DNA of 64,000 nucleotides from Edaphochlamys debaryana (lineage: Eukaryota > Chlorophyta > Chlorophyceae > Chlamydomonadales): positions 62,001 through 126,000 of the forward strand of contig JAEHOE010000021.1 in assembly GCA_016858145.1 (NCBI GenBank), read 5' to 3'. Below the pieces are notes generated by a model. It ran no database searches, had not been told where the DNA came from, and saw only the letters and a program-made list of their open reading frames with translations. Positions 11,501 to 29,200 of the stretch are shown here, piece by piece; position 1 is the first letter of the stretch, and every line of letters begins with the position of its first letter. The translations under genes and the position numbers were made by a program.

Positions 11501-12560
11501 CTCCCCTCCGCCCCCAGCCCCCCCTGCCCCCTGCCCCCCCCCACCTGTCCCTCCACGGTGCCCGGCACTGTGAGGGGCTTGGCCATGCACAGCAACCCCG
11601 TGGTGCCCACCACCTCGGGCTCCGTGGGGCGGGAGCGCTGAGCGGGGGCGTTGGGGTCCACACCCACCTCGTCCACCAGGTGCCTTGGGGGGGGGGGGAG
11701 GAGGGGGACAGGAAGAGGGAAGAGGGAAGAGGGAAGAGGGAAGAGGGGAGGGAGGGGAGACGCGAGGTAACGGGGATGGTAATGGGCGAGGGGGGCCATG
11801 AGGCGGGGAGATAGGTGTGGGGACCACCCTTCCCTGCTGGCCAACCTCCCCCTCCCCCGCCCACACACACACCTGATGAGCCATGCGTTGTCCCAGTAGG
11901 CCGCCAGCGCCAGGGGCGTGTAGCCCTTGTCGTCCCGCCGGTCCCAGTCCAGGGAGCCGCCCGAGCGGTGGCGGAGCACCCCCACCGCCATCTCGGCGAA
12001 CTTGGACAGGTTGTTCTGGGGGTGGGTGGGGTGGAGGGGGGTCGAAAGGGGGGGAGGGTTTGGTGCCCAATACCTGCAGGCCTCTCACCCGGCCCCCCTG
12101 ATGCTGCCCCGTCTCCCCCCTCCCCCTTCCCCCCTCCCTGCCTTGCAGATGGCCAGCAGCGGGTTCGCCGTCTCCCCCGCCGCCGCCATGTCCGCCCCCG
12201 CCCCGATGAGCATATCGAACACGGCCGAGTCGTTGTCGTACGTGGGGGCGGTGGCGGCGGCCAGCACCCGGGCCAGGGGCAGCTCGCCGCTGGCGTTGGC
12301 CTCATTGGGGGAGCAGCCCTGGGGGGGGGGGAGGGGGGGAGGGAGGGGGGAGAGGGAGGGGGGGGAGGGGAGCCGTTGACACGGGGGAAGTGGCAGCGCA
12401 GGGCTTGAGGGCAGGCCAACATGCAGCGCGTGCATGCAGGGCTCAGGCTGCCGGCCGCCAACCCGCCTCCCCTCTCCCCCGCTGCCCCCCCGCCCCCCAC
12501 CTTGTCCAGCATGGCCCGCACCACCCTCTCCTGGTGGCCACCATCCCGGGGCGGACTCAG
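5527..12560 (-). CDS. ankyrin-repeat protein, large multi-exon gene (partial)
   Basis: Exons, in transcription order (5' limit of the first uncertain): about 12501-12560, 12142-12318, 11873-12015, 11545-11693, 11317-11364, 11052-11150, 10721-10872, 10462-10565, about 10177-10309, 9999-10074, 9773-9813, 9289-9626, 9074-9167, 8882-8953, 8146-8712, 7244-7714, 6814-6992, 6410-6464, 6143-6248, 5809-5996, 5527-5598. The first exons encode ankyrin units (GYTPLALAAYWDNAWL, TPLMCACKGGSIGAVM, LLNRGADVRAVDAQG, GRTPLQHAM). The middle is acidic, then Ser/Ala/Gly-rich; a Lys/Arg-rich exon (6143-6248) precedes a final ankyrin-like unit (HGLTPLAYAMFLLAK, 5809-5996). The part visible is about 1100 residues. 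The role is probably scaffold or protein binding; I recognise no enzyme domain. The 3' end is cut off by the gypsy element. The 5' end is unclear: it may join the ankyrin exons beyond 14704. Nearly every intron starts with a G-run and ends with a C-run plus AG. Confidence 0.7.
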
Positions 12561-14704
12561 TTCTTCACAACTTCGTGAATGTAAAACAAAGACTACAGCC
12601 GCTGTGGCTAATTAAGTTCAGTTGCAAAGGCGCAATCGCGGCCGAGTTCGCATAGTTAGTTGGCTTCTAGGAGCGTACATGTCCAGACATGTAGGGCCTA
12701 TAGAGGGTTGTGACAGCAAAACGCTACACGTCGAGCAAGAGGAATAGGTTCTCTTATCGTCTCGAGGACAACGCGGTCCTGGGCCAACGTCCCGCGCGTC
12801 TTCACGGATGGTAGCCAATTTTGGCAGATAACGGTCACGTCCATCAAAATGACCACGAAGCTACACAGATAAATAATCGGCACCGATTGAGCTACACAGA
12901 AGGGGCGCGCTCGCCCTTGTGGCGGCGACCACATTTCTCCGCAACATGACTACTTGCCTCCTTCTTTTGCTCCTTCGTCTGGGGATCCTGAGGAAACACA
13001 TAACACAAGACCGTAAACCGGGCGTTGGGCGTCATTCAATGGCGACCTGCGTAGTGCAGCAGGTCGGCTCAATCCCCATGCGCCCGCCGCTCAGACCGAC
13101 CTTGGGTGTGCCATCCGGGTTCAACTCGATGGCCCTGCAGCAGGCGCCGCCCATGGTTGCAACCGGAGGCCTGTTGGCCCAGACGGCACGAACTTCACTC
13201 TAGTTGGCTGGCGTCTGTGCCGGGAGGTTATCGATGGGCCCGTCTGGCCCGTCAGGTAGTACGTATTGTTGTTGTTGCTTTTGTGTGCGGGTAGGCCTGT
13301 GTTGCCTAGGCCGGCTAGTACTCGAACGACGACACGGACGACACACGCCGCAATCGCGCGCACAATCCTTCGAGCTAGCTCGGCCCACCGGCATACAAGT
13401 CTGATGTATGAGCAACAAGTACTTGTTATCATGCACGTAGGCTGCAGGCGGCGGCATGGCGTTTTCCTACCGGCACGAACACGCGCCCCCGACTCGCCCC
13501 GACCTGCCACTACCTGCCGCCGACCCGGCGACCGCGCGAGCAGTCGCGGTCGCCCCGCCCGACTCGCCCCGCCCCGCCCATGCATTCCATGCACCACCCT
13601 GCCTGCCCGCCTCGACCCTCGCCCGCCTGCTGCATGCCCGTCCAGACATGCAGTGCATGGACGCCCATGCCGCCGTCGTCACACGCGCAATTGGGGGCTG
13701 GTTACCGGCGGGTGGCTGGCACGAACCCGGGTTCCCAGCCGTGCCCCGACGACCCAGCCGTGTGCGCTCGCGCCCGCATAGTTGCCCCTCCTGGCCGTCC
13801 CGGGGTCCCTATCGATCGAGGACTGCCCCTGGACCCTTTAATTGGGCCGCCGCCTCATCACAGCCTTTCGCCATAGCCCCCCCTGCTGTGAGCTGTCGAC
13901 AGCTGTGTGAGACGTCTGTCTGCCGCCCCTTCAGCCCGTGCCCCGTAACGTACGACTGAACCCCGGCTCCTAGTACCCCCCGTTCGTTGCACAGCTGCGC
14001 AACGAGAGGCCCCGGCATCATGGGTAAGACGAGCCGTGCTCACCATGCCCCTCCAGAAGGTATGCCCGCCTCCCTCCAGCAGGTAGGGGGAAGGCAGCAG
14101 GCCGGGATGGATTCTCGACTGCTTGCACAAGGTTCTATGCATTCGGTCCACTCAGTCCACGCCAATCTGGAAGAGGTCAACGCCACCCATCGGGCCCGTC
14201 TGCCTCAACCCGGCGAGCGCGGAGCGCCACCTCCAGATCCATCCGTGCACGCAGGGGTCCCGGCACAGGTCCCCATTCTGCCTGAATGTATCCGACCCAA
14301 ATGGTAGTAGCGCCGGGCGGCGCCGGATAAGCTCGGGGCTGCGCCTCCGCCGCCGTTCTCCCGCATGCATGCGCATGTGCATAGATGACGGTCCCTCGTC
14401 CAATCACACCGAGCTACCCTTACCCCTACCTCTTCTGCCTAAGGCATTCCTCCCTTCTTCGCTCGACCTGGTGAACGCACGCCACTGCCAGGTACGCCTG
14501 CACCTGGTTTGCACCACCACATCTAGACATGCGGGTCTGGTCCCACCGCACGAGGGGACCACACATGCGGTCCAACAGAGCCTTGGTCTCGCCTACTGTC
14601 CGCACGCAGCCGCTTCCTCCTCTGCCCCCCACACTCCTGAGCCCCCCCTTTACCCCTATACTTCCCCTTCCCAGTCCCCCCCCCAATCCCCCCACCCCCC
14701 CACC
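12561..14704. other. 2.1 kb block of unassigned, lower-homopolymer sequence inside the ankyrin locus
   Basis: Between the first confident exon of the downstream ankyrin gene and the next minus-strand ankyrin-like exon there is no frame I recognise. The composition differs from both sides: the G and C homopolymers that fill neighbouring introns are rare, and AT-richer stretches occur (for example 12580-12620, 13260-13300, 13400-13440). Short open frames at 13456-13959 and 14123-14755 are Pro/Arg/Ala-rich and look like GC-driven chance frames. An insertion is possible, but I found no convincing terminal repeats or target duplication. Confidence 0.4.
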
Positions 14705-17700
14705 TGCACCAGCTCCATGACGAAGTGGCTGTCGCTAGAGTCAGCCGCGGCTTGATCCGCTCCACCCCGCTCCACATGGCCCGCAGCGCCACCGCCAGCA
14801 GGCTCGCAGCCAGCCACAGCGCAGAGCCCAGCGCCGCAGCGCCCAGCGACCGAAGCACGCCGCCGAGCCCCCGGTTCCGCCCCCGCTCCCGCTACCGCCG
14901 CCCTCCACCGCCCAGGTGCCGCTGAAGTCGCTGCCCGGTCACGCCCCCGTGTCCGAGTCCGCCGTCACACGCGGCATCCCCACCCCCGCCCCTGCCCTGG
15001 GCCCCACGTCGGCGCTCGTCCGCGGCCTCAGGCCCTCCAGGGCCCCCGTCAGAACAGCGCCGGGCCCCGGGCCCGGGCCCGAGGAGCTGCCGTAGCGCTG
15101 CGACAGGCGAGACACGCCGGGCCCAGCAACCAGTCCAGCAACAACCCCCGCGACAAGCCCAGCGGGGCCCGCGGAGTTGGCAGCTGGCGGCTGCGGGAGT
15201 AAGTGGGCCGGGGCCTGGGGCGCGGGGGTGAGCGCGGATCCCAGCGAGGGCGCGGGCGAGAGCCCCAACGACAGCGCCGAGGCGGCGGTGCGGCGCATGA
15301 GGGCCCCCCGGGCCCCGCCCGGGCCTGCCTTCTCGCGCCCCCGCCGCAGTGTGGCGGCGAGGTCGGAGACGAGCGAGCGCCAGCCCGTGGGGCGGGGCGG
15401 GGGGCGGGGCAGGCGGCTGCGGCGGGACTGGCGCTCGCGGATGGCCTGGGGTGGGGACAGCAAGGGAGGGGTGCAGAGTGAGAGGAGAGAATCTGGCGCG
15501 GCCCTGTGCCATGCGCGGAGACCCTTTTAGAGCGCTCGCGGATGGCCTGGGGTGCGGAGGAGGGGGTGGGGGAGGTGGCAGGGATGGGCAGAAAGGAGCT
15601 AGGAGTTGGGAGGGGTTGGTCGTGGAGAGGCCCGTCCTGCTGCCCTGTGCCCTGCCTTAGGAAGCCCCCCTGGCCCCGCTCCTCCCTCCCGCGCCCACAG
15701 CACCCCCCCCCACCCAGCACCCCCCCCCCCCCCCGCGCCCCCGCCACCCCACCTTGGCCAGCGGCCTCACCCCCGCCCCTAGCAGCAGCGCCGTCCCCTA
15801 AACCCTAAACCCCCAAAAACCCCGCTCCGCCGCCGCCCCCAGGGGCGAGATGACCCGCGCCCGCGCCGCTGGGGAGCCGGGCACTGCGTTGGGGTCGGCC
15901 CCGCGGAGCAGCAGCGCGCGCACGTCCAGGTCGCCCTGGGGGGGGGGGGAGGTGAAATGCGGTTGGGTGAACGAGAGGGGTTTGGCCATGGGGCGGGACC
16001 GGCGCAGCGCCCTGAGCCCAGCAGGTGGGGACCAGGGTGACGGGGCCCCTGCCGCCCAAGCTCTTGCTCTCCCCCCATCCACCCGGCCCCACCCTCCACG
16101 CCGCCAGCGCCAGGGGGGTGAAGCAGGGCGAGCCGTCGTCCCCGTCCTCCCCCTCCACCGGCTCGGGCCACTCGGCGGCGCCGTACCCGAGCCCCGCCTT
16201 GCCCGCCTCCGCCTCCCCGCCCTCCCACGTCTGCGCCGCGGCCGCCCGCGGTCTGCCGGGTCCCTCCCCCGCCCCTCCCCCTGCACCCGCCGCGGCTCCC
16301 GTCCGGCGGCTGAGCATGGAGCCCGTGCCGGGGGCTGCGCAGCCCCCGCTCTGCGGCCACGGCCCCCGGCGTGGCGGTTGCCAAGCGGGGCGAGTCCGCT
16401 CCCGGCCCCTCCGCCCGCCCCCTGTCCCTCCCCCTCCCCCTCCGCCAGCAGCTCCAGGGGGGTGCCCAGGTAAAAGGCGTTGACGCTGTCGCCCGCCAGC
16501 AGAGCCTCCGGGCGCAGGCGGCCCCCGGCGGCGGGCCCCACCACCCCACCGCCCGCCAGCAGGCCCCGCCCGGGCCCGGGCCAGGCCCAGGCCCAGGCCG
16601 TGGGCCCCGCTGCCGCTGCCCTGGCCCCCGCCCATGTCCGACCAAGAGCCGTTGCCCTGGGCCTGGGCCTGGCCCGGGCCCGGGCCAGGGTCCTGCCAGG
16701 GCGCCAGCCCGGGTGCCCAGCCGTGTTGGTAGGTGTGCGGCTGGTGGGGGAGGTGGGAGGGGTGGGGGTGGTGGGGGTGGTGCGGGGCGCCCGGCGGCGG
16801 CAGGCCCAGGGACGCCACCTCGCCGCTCAGCACCGCCTCCAGCAGCGCCGGCTCGGCCTCGGCGATGACGCTGATGGCGCCGGGCGGTGCCGGGAGATGG
16901 GCAGCTGGGGCAGCCAGCTGGGGCGAGGGGAAAGGGGGTGGCGTCGAGTGTCGAGTACCAGTAGGTTGGTGAGCAAAGCATGGCAACGAGTGGGGGCACC
17001 AGTCCGTGCAGCCAGACCTATAGGGCCATACCCTTTAGAGGCCACGACCTCAGCAACTTAACAGACCACTGCTTCAACCCACCCCTCCCTTACCCATCCC
17101 ACCCCTGCCCCCGCCTCACTTGTGCAGCCCCTGGCCCGGGCCGTGCGCTGCAGGAAGCCCAGCGACCGGATCATGCGCAGCCGCTTGTGGCTCAGAGCGG
17201 GGCCGGGGCCGCCGGGGCCGCCGGGGCCGTGCAGGGGGCCGCTGGGACCGCCTGAGCCCAGTGCCGGCCGACCGGACGCCGCCACCGCGCCAGCGCTGTG
17301 CGGGCCCTCGAGGGTGGCGCCTGCAGAGAGCCGCGACCCCTCGGCGCCGGCACCGGGCGCTCCGGCGCCCTCTGGCCCTCCCGGTGGGTGGGCGGCGGCG
17401 CTGGCGGCGGAGGCCAGGCAGGAGGGGGCGGGGTCGGGCCCCAGCAGGCCGGAGGCCGTGGGGGTGGGCAGGGCCGAGGATGAGGGCGGCCCCCCGGCCG
17501 TGTGGGCCCCCAGGGAGGCCGCCGAGGAGGGGCCGGTGCCGCCGCCTGCGCCGCCGCCGCCGGGGCGGGCGGGGGCGCCAGGCGCGGGCTGCAGGGACGG
17601 AGGCGGAGGGCGCGGCCAGTGCGGGGATGAAGTGACTCCCACGGGCCCTCCCGCCGTGCCGGCCGCCTGGGGGGGGCCCTGAGGCAGCAGGGGAAGAAGC

Positions 17701-18008
17701 TGCGGCGGTGGGCCGGCAGGGTGGGCGCCCGTTCGGACCGCAGCCCAACGTCCTGAGGGCCCCGCTGCTGGTGCCGAGACCCAGCCCCCCCCTCCACCAC
17801 CATGGGTGGGCGCTGTGGGTAGCCCTTGAGGCCGGGAGCTGCGCCCAGCCCCAGCAGCCAGCGCCGCGGCCAGAGCGCCAGAGGGCCCGGCGAAGGCCGA
17901 GCCGGAGAAGTCGTCGGGCGGTGGGCCGAAGACCGGCGGGGGCGCCGCCACCGGCCCTTGGCCGCGGGCCGAGCGCTGCGAGTCAAAGGCTTCGGCCTTG
18001 GCTGGCAT
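14705..18008 (-). CDS. ankyrin-repeat segment with low-complexity N-terminus, frame-damaged
   Basis: The suggested start is the ATG at 18006-18008. Exon 17120-18008 encodes an Ala/Pro/Gly-rich N-terminus ending in a basic stretch (LSHKRLRMIRSLGFLQR). Exon about 16093-16917 begins with an ankyrin-like helix pair (AEAEPALLEAVLSGEVASL) and ends SPCFTPLALAAWR. In between the reading frame switches twice (near 16550-16680 in a ggcccgggcc-rich repeat, and near 16360-16400). Exon 15753-15935 has LLLRGADPNAVPG and PLGAAAERG, then a telomere-like insert with a stop, then GTALLLGAGVRPLAK. Further exons at about 14940-15460 and 14705-14940 are poorly defined (SDSHFVMELVQ before a GT donor at 14704). It could be the 5' half of the ankyrin gene to the left, split by the 12561-14704 block, or a separate decaying paralogue. 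The frame breaks may also be assembly errors in GC repeats. Confidence 0.45.
15796..15820 (-). repeat. telomere-like repeat inside an ankyrin exon
   Basis: Two exact CCCTAAA units (15796-15802, 15803-15809) are followed by CCCCCAAAAAC on the plus strand, which is TTTAGGG type on the gene strand. TTTAGGG is the plant and common green-algal telomere unit. The block sits between codons that read as continuous ankyrin sequence on both sides, and it introduces an in-frame TAG. Confidence 0.6.
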
Positions 18009-18665
18009 GTTTGCGGCCTGCGGCTCTGCACGACGCGGCCGCTGCCGGCTAGGTGTGGAGGCTGGACACGCTTGACACCTGAACACGCTTGACGTTTGGC
18101 CTCACGCATTCGGCCTGCCGCGCAGTCTCGGCTCATTTCAAGCATGTCTGTGCTGAGAGTGAAATTGTAAAGATGCCGCAATGCAGGTAGAGAGACGAAG
18201 TGGTCTGGGTATTTGCAAACAATCACTGCATATGAATCACTGCTTATGTATCATTGCAACTTATGGTGCACTTGGCTCAGAACCCTGGCGACGCCGATTC
18301 CAATCCCGGCGGGCTGTTGGCGCATGTCGCCCCCCCGCGACCCCGTCGCCCCGCTTAACACGACGCATCAGCGCTCACAAAACTGACTGTCAGCATAATT
18401 CGATCGCACCCGCTAAAACTGGACGCCAGCCCAGCTGTTCACGAGCGCTGGGGTCTAAATGAACAGTACACAGCAGAGGGGCGTCACATCCGGCTGGCGG
18501 TGGCCCTGCAAGCCATGTGCAAGCCATGTGTGCAAGCCATGTGTGTCCCTTAATTGCGCTCGCCGATATGGCGCCCGACGCCGATAGCTCGTGGTGGCAG
18601 ACGGCTGAGCCTGCTCATATGCGGGCCCGCACCTCGTCCAGCTTACAGCTCGACCCAAGCCGGCT
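18009..18665. promoter_or_regulatory. divergent intergenic region between ankyrin and channel genes
   Basis: This roughly 650-bp stretch separates a minus-strand start (18008) from a plus-strand start proposed at 18666, so it should hold both promoters. A small direct repeat is present around 18508-18545 (three gcaagccatgtg-like units). I see no clear TATA box. The exact plus-strand transcription start is unknown. Confidence 0.4.
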
Positions 18666-25192
<6,527 letters not shown>

Positions 25193-26224
25193 TTTGGGGA
25201 TGGACGGGATTCAAGACCACGATCCCTATGCATGGATGGGATGCCTATTCGTGCTCGCTGAAACTGACCAACCGGCAACACGCGTCACTAGCACACGCGG
25301 TAGGGCGCGTGGCTCTTGGGCTGCATGTATGGCCCCTGGGTGGCTTTGAGGCAGGCCGCAGGCTGGTTGGAGGTCTGTAGACGGCGGGCAGGGGGCTGCT
25401 GGGTGGACACGCTCACCGCGGAATGAATGCAGCTTTTGAATGGCCCCTGCGCGGGCCGGGGTTCTGCTAACGTGCCCGGCTCATGGGTGGGCTATCTAGG
25501 CGGATCACGTAGGGCCTGCCCTCGCCCAAGGGCATCGGGGCTGCCGTTGCATGGGCATGGTAGACTAGTACCTAGAGGCGTCAGCATCGTGCATACATGG
25601 CGTTATGAGTGATGATGATGTCCCTCGCGTTCTCCCTTCTAAGCACGGGGCCAACAATGACCCTCGCCAGCTCGAGCCCTCGCTCAGCCCTGTGCTGCCG
25701 AGTGGGGCAGGTACCGCGGCGTTGAGGGGCCGAGCAGGGGCGGGAAGGGGGGGGGGCACGGTTTCACACAAGTCTTTCGGGCGGGACTGCGTTCTTGGAC
25801 AGGCGACTCGCAGAAGCGCTCGCGCTGCTGGGGAGAGATAGATACTAGCCGGGGAGGGCCGAGCGATTCCGGCTCGCCTTTAGTGAGGGGGGCAGGGGGG
25901 AGACCTCAGGACTGCAAGGGTGCGCGCTGCAATCCCTCTCTCTCCGTCGTCAACCGGCGGTACGTTCCACACCGTACGCTTGATGCGCTGACTCGACCGG
26001 CGGGCCTTCGAGCCAGCGCCTTGCTTATGGGCTGTCTGCGCCTTCATACAGCGCACATCAGTAGCGAGCATACGAGTCGCAGACTTACATACCGCGCGCC
26101 ACTTTGACGACCTGCACAAAAATGCGTCCCTGACCCCACCTATCAATCATTTGGGAGGATGCAGCTTCATCTTAACATGCCGAAGTGGCGTGGCGCCGTC
26201 CCAGGGAGGAAGGGGGCGCAGGAC
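25193..26224. other. intergenic region, channel gene to lectin locus
   Basis: About 1 kb with no frame I can assign. It is less homopolymer-rich than the channel introns. It must contain the 3' end of the channel transcript and the promoter of the lectin locus. I see no TE termini. Confidence 0.5.
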
Positions 26225-29200
26225 ATGCGAGTTCGCTCGCGGCGAGCCGAACCTGCAGCGGCCCTCAGCTGCGCTGGAGTGATCCTGGTTGCTGTTGTTG
26301 TGGCCTACATGTCTTCAATGGCATCAGGTGGGCCAAAATGTCTCGGCGCGGCTTTGTCGAGTCGGACCGCCGAGCGTGCGATTTTGCCAGGGTCCCCCAA
26401 ACCAGCTATATTCTTGCCCGCAAGTAGCGCCAGAAGGTGGTCCTTGGGAAGTGCCTGCGTGCTTCCGTCTGTTGATTGCGTGCCGGTCACATGGATGCAT
26501 GGCTGACGGTACCCAGCTCGGAAACGATGGAAGTCTATCAAGGGCGTCAAACCGACCAGTGCTTGTGTGTGAGAGTGGGTGCGCTTGAGGCGCCGTGGAT
26601 GGATGCAAGTATGGCGAAGGCGACCCGCCGCTCTCGCACACCGCCGCTGCGTATGTACAGGCATCATGGTATGAGCATTGAGGCGAATGCCGGTTGCCGC
26701 GCGAGCGTCCGCGTCAGTGGTCTTCGCACCTCGTCATCGCCGGGAGGCAGGGCCCGTGGCGTAAAACCGGCGGTGCAAAGTTCTGCTGCCTGTTTGTCAG
26801 GAACAGGCGTGTGTCAAGGGAGCATATGTGTGCGTTGGGGCAGGCCGTGTTTGCGTGCGGCCTTCCAACCCCCCACACATACCCACACCGGCACCCACCC
26901 AGCCACACACACACACACCCCACCCCCCCACACGCACAGGCTTCGGGTTCGCTTTACTTGCATAACCCTGCATAGCCCTGCGGCACTTGTGTCCTGACTC
27001 TTTGCCGCGCGCCCTTTGGGGCTGCTGGACCTCCAGCCTTCTCGCTCCCCCCTTACTTGCCTTTACTGGCTAGCCAGTTCTGCCGTGGAAGTCCCGTGCA
27101 TATGCCCAACAGCCCGCGCGCCCACCTAGCTCACCGCTTTTTGCACTGGGAAGCATCACATTGAACGCTCCCCCGTAACCATGAATGTCAAGCCTAGGTC
27201 CCTTACACTTCACATCCCATGCATGCAGCATCAACCCTGCCTCCTACCACCCCCTCACTTTGACGCTCATCAGCCAAGCATGCGATGACGTAAAATGCCG
27301 CAGCTGCGATGCGCGCGGTGTGCATGCCGCCCCACCTGTCCGCCTATCTATGTTAAGCCCTGTGCGTGTGCTCGATATCAACAGGATGTTGGCCCTTGCC
27401 GGAGGGCTACCACGCCCTTAGCACCCACGACTGGATCATGGGACCCGGGCTGACCGAGTCAACAGTTCAGGGTGGCAACATCGAGGCAGCGGCGGCATGC
27501 AATGCTGAACCCACGTGTGTAAGTATTCAGCCATTATGCTGGGCAGCAAAGCAGAGCTGCGGTTGATGCTCAACGTAGCCCAGGATCTGGCCTAACGGTA
27601 CAGCCTTTCTTGCTTGTTGTTTATGCCCATGCATGCAGCTGGCGTGGCTGGCACCCGTCAATGGCGGTGCACTGGACAACAGAACCGGAAACTTCTCCCG
27701 GCGCCTTCTACGTGGAGGAAGCTTCTACGGCGCATTCCGGGGGTTTTGGGATACGTACGCGTGTCTATACATCAAGGACACAGGTACGGAGCACTACCAA
27801 TCCAAATAAAAGCATGTAAGCACCCAGCTATCCAACTGGCAGTCTTTCCGCCGATATTCGGTTAGCGGCTGCGCATTGTGGTTGTTTGACACTCATCATT
27901 ACACTCAGCATCACCTGCTGTGCAGTCACCAACTGTTACGAGCACATGGACGGTGTGCTGTATGACAGGGCGTGGGATCTGACCCTCACGGCGGGCTTCG
28001 TCACAAGCGAATATAATGCAAGCGAAACTCGCTACAGATCTGGCGAGAACATCTGGTATGGAAGCAGTAGATGCTGGCGCCAGAGCGTGGAGAGCAACTG
28101 TGTGGCAGTCTCTGCCAGCAGCGGATTTTATCAGTTCGACATGTCCCCTGACCCATTTCCGGTGGGTACTACTAGCTAGTTCTAGTAACGGCTCGTACCC
28201 CGACCCTGTAGCAGTTACAACTTCCCTTCCTGGGTCTGATACGATTCTCCTTCATTCCAGGGTCAGATGAAATCCAGTACAATCTAGTAAAATCCAGTCA
28301 TCAAGTATTTTTTATGCCTGCCTCCGTTCCTGCCGTGTGTTCTTCTCACGAACAGGTGCTTACGGTGAATGGAACTCGGAACGGGAAGCTCAACCTTGTC
28401 GCTGAACCAGGATCATGCGTGTACCTCAGTCGCAGCAGTAAGCGCAAGTTTGGTGATGACAGCGTATTGCTGTACACCGCTTTCGCGTTTGCCTTCCATA
28501 ACTCCTCTATTTGCTACCTATGTGCCGCAACCTATCTACTGCGTGCAGCCCTGCAGAGCTTGGTGATCGAGCCAAACCAGACATGCACAGCCGAGACGGC
28601 CTGCACGCCGTACTCCTACCCCCGCTGCGGCCTGGTGGCTGACTTGACGCGCCCCATCCAAACGTTCCAACAAATGATGGTTGCTGAGCTGGAATGTGCG
28701 GGTAGGCTCTTGCACAGTTTCAAAGTGTAGCACGACCAAGCAATGTTGGCAACCAGCAGAGTAGTGATGCATGACCTTATCATGACCTTTCCTGCTTGCA
28801 GTTCTGGCGACGGCACAGCTGGACAACTACATAACTGGGCCGCCACACGGACAGATGGCCAGCAGTAAGCAAGCCTGCCTCTGGTTACGTGTCTACTGGT
28901 AGTCGGAGCACATGGGCTTATTGAGCAAGGACGGATCACAGGAGTAACAGGAGTTTAGGCTTCTCGGCAGGATGCTCGCCGCCTCATCTGCCCTGACGTA
29001 CGTTCTTTGCACTCCGTCCATCCCTCCTGCCTTCCGCCCACTCCCATCTTGCTCCACGCACCGCGCGGCTGGCTGCTGCACACGTGCATGCATGCGAGCA
29101 CAGCCAACCTTTCCGTTGTCAAATCCAGAGATATGCTTGCCTTTGAGCGCAGCGGTTGGAACAATAGCATACTCAGTCTCAAGGTGGGGTAATAAATGTG

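Noticed and set aside
13456..13959. Pro/Arg-rich open frame in the unassigned block
   Set aside because: Codon content looks like GC-driven chance, with no conserved motif and several overlapping alternatives.
14523..14858. Hydrophobic minus-strand frame (ALWLAASLLAVALRAMW) as a transmembrane exon
   Set aside because: The competing frame gives SDSHFVMELVQ next to a GT donor and fits the locus as well; I could not decide, so no TM domain is claimed.
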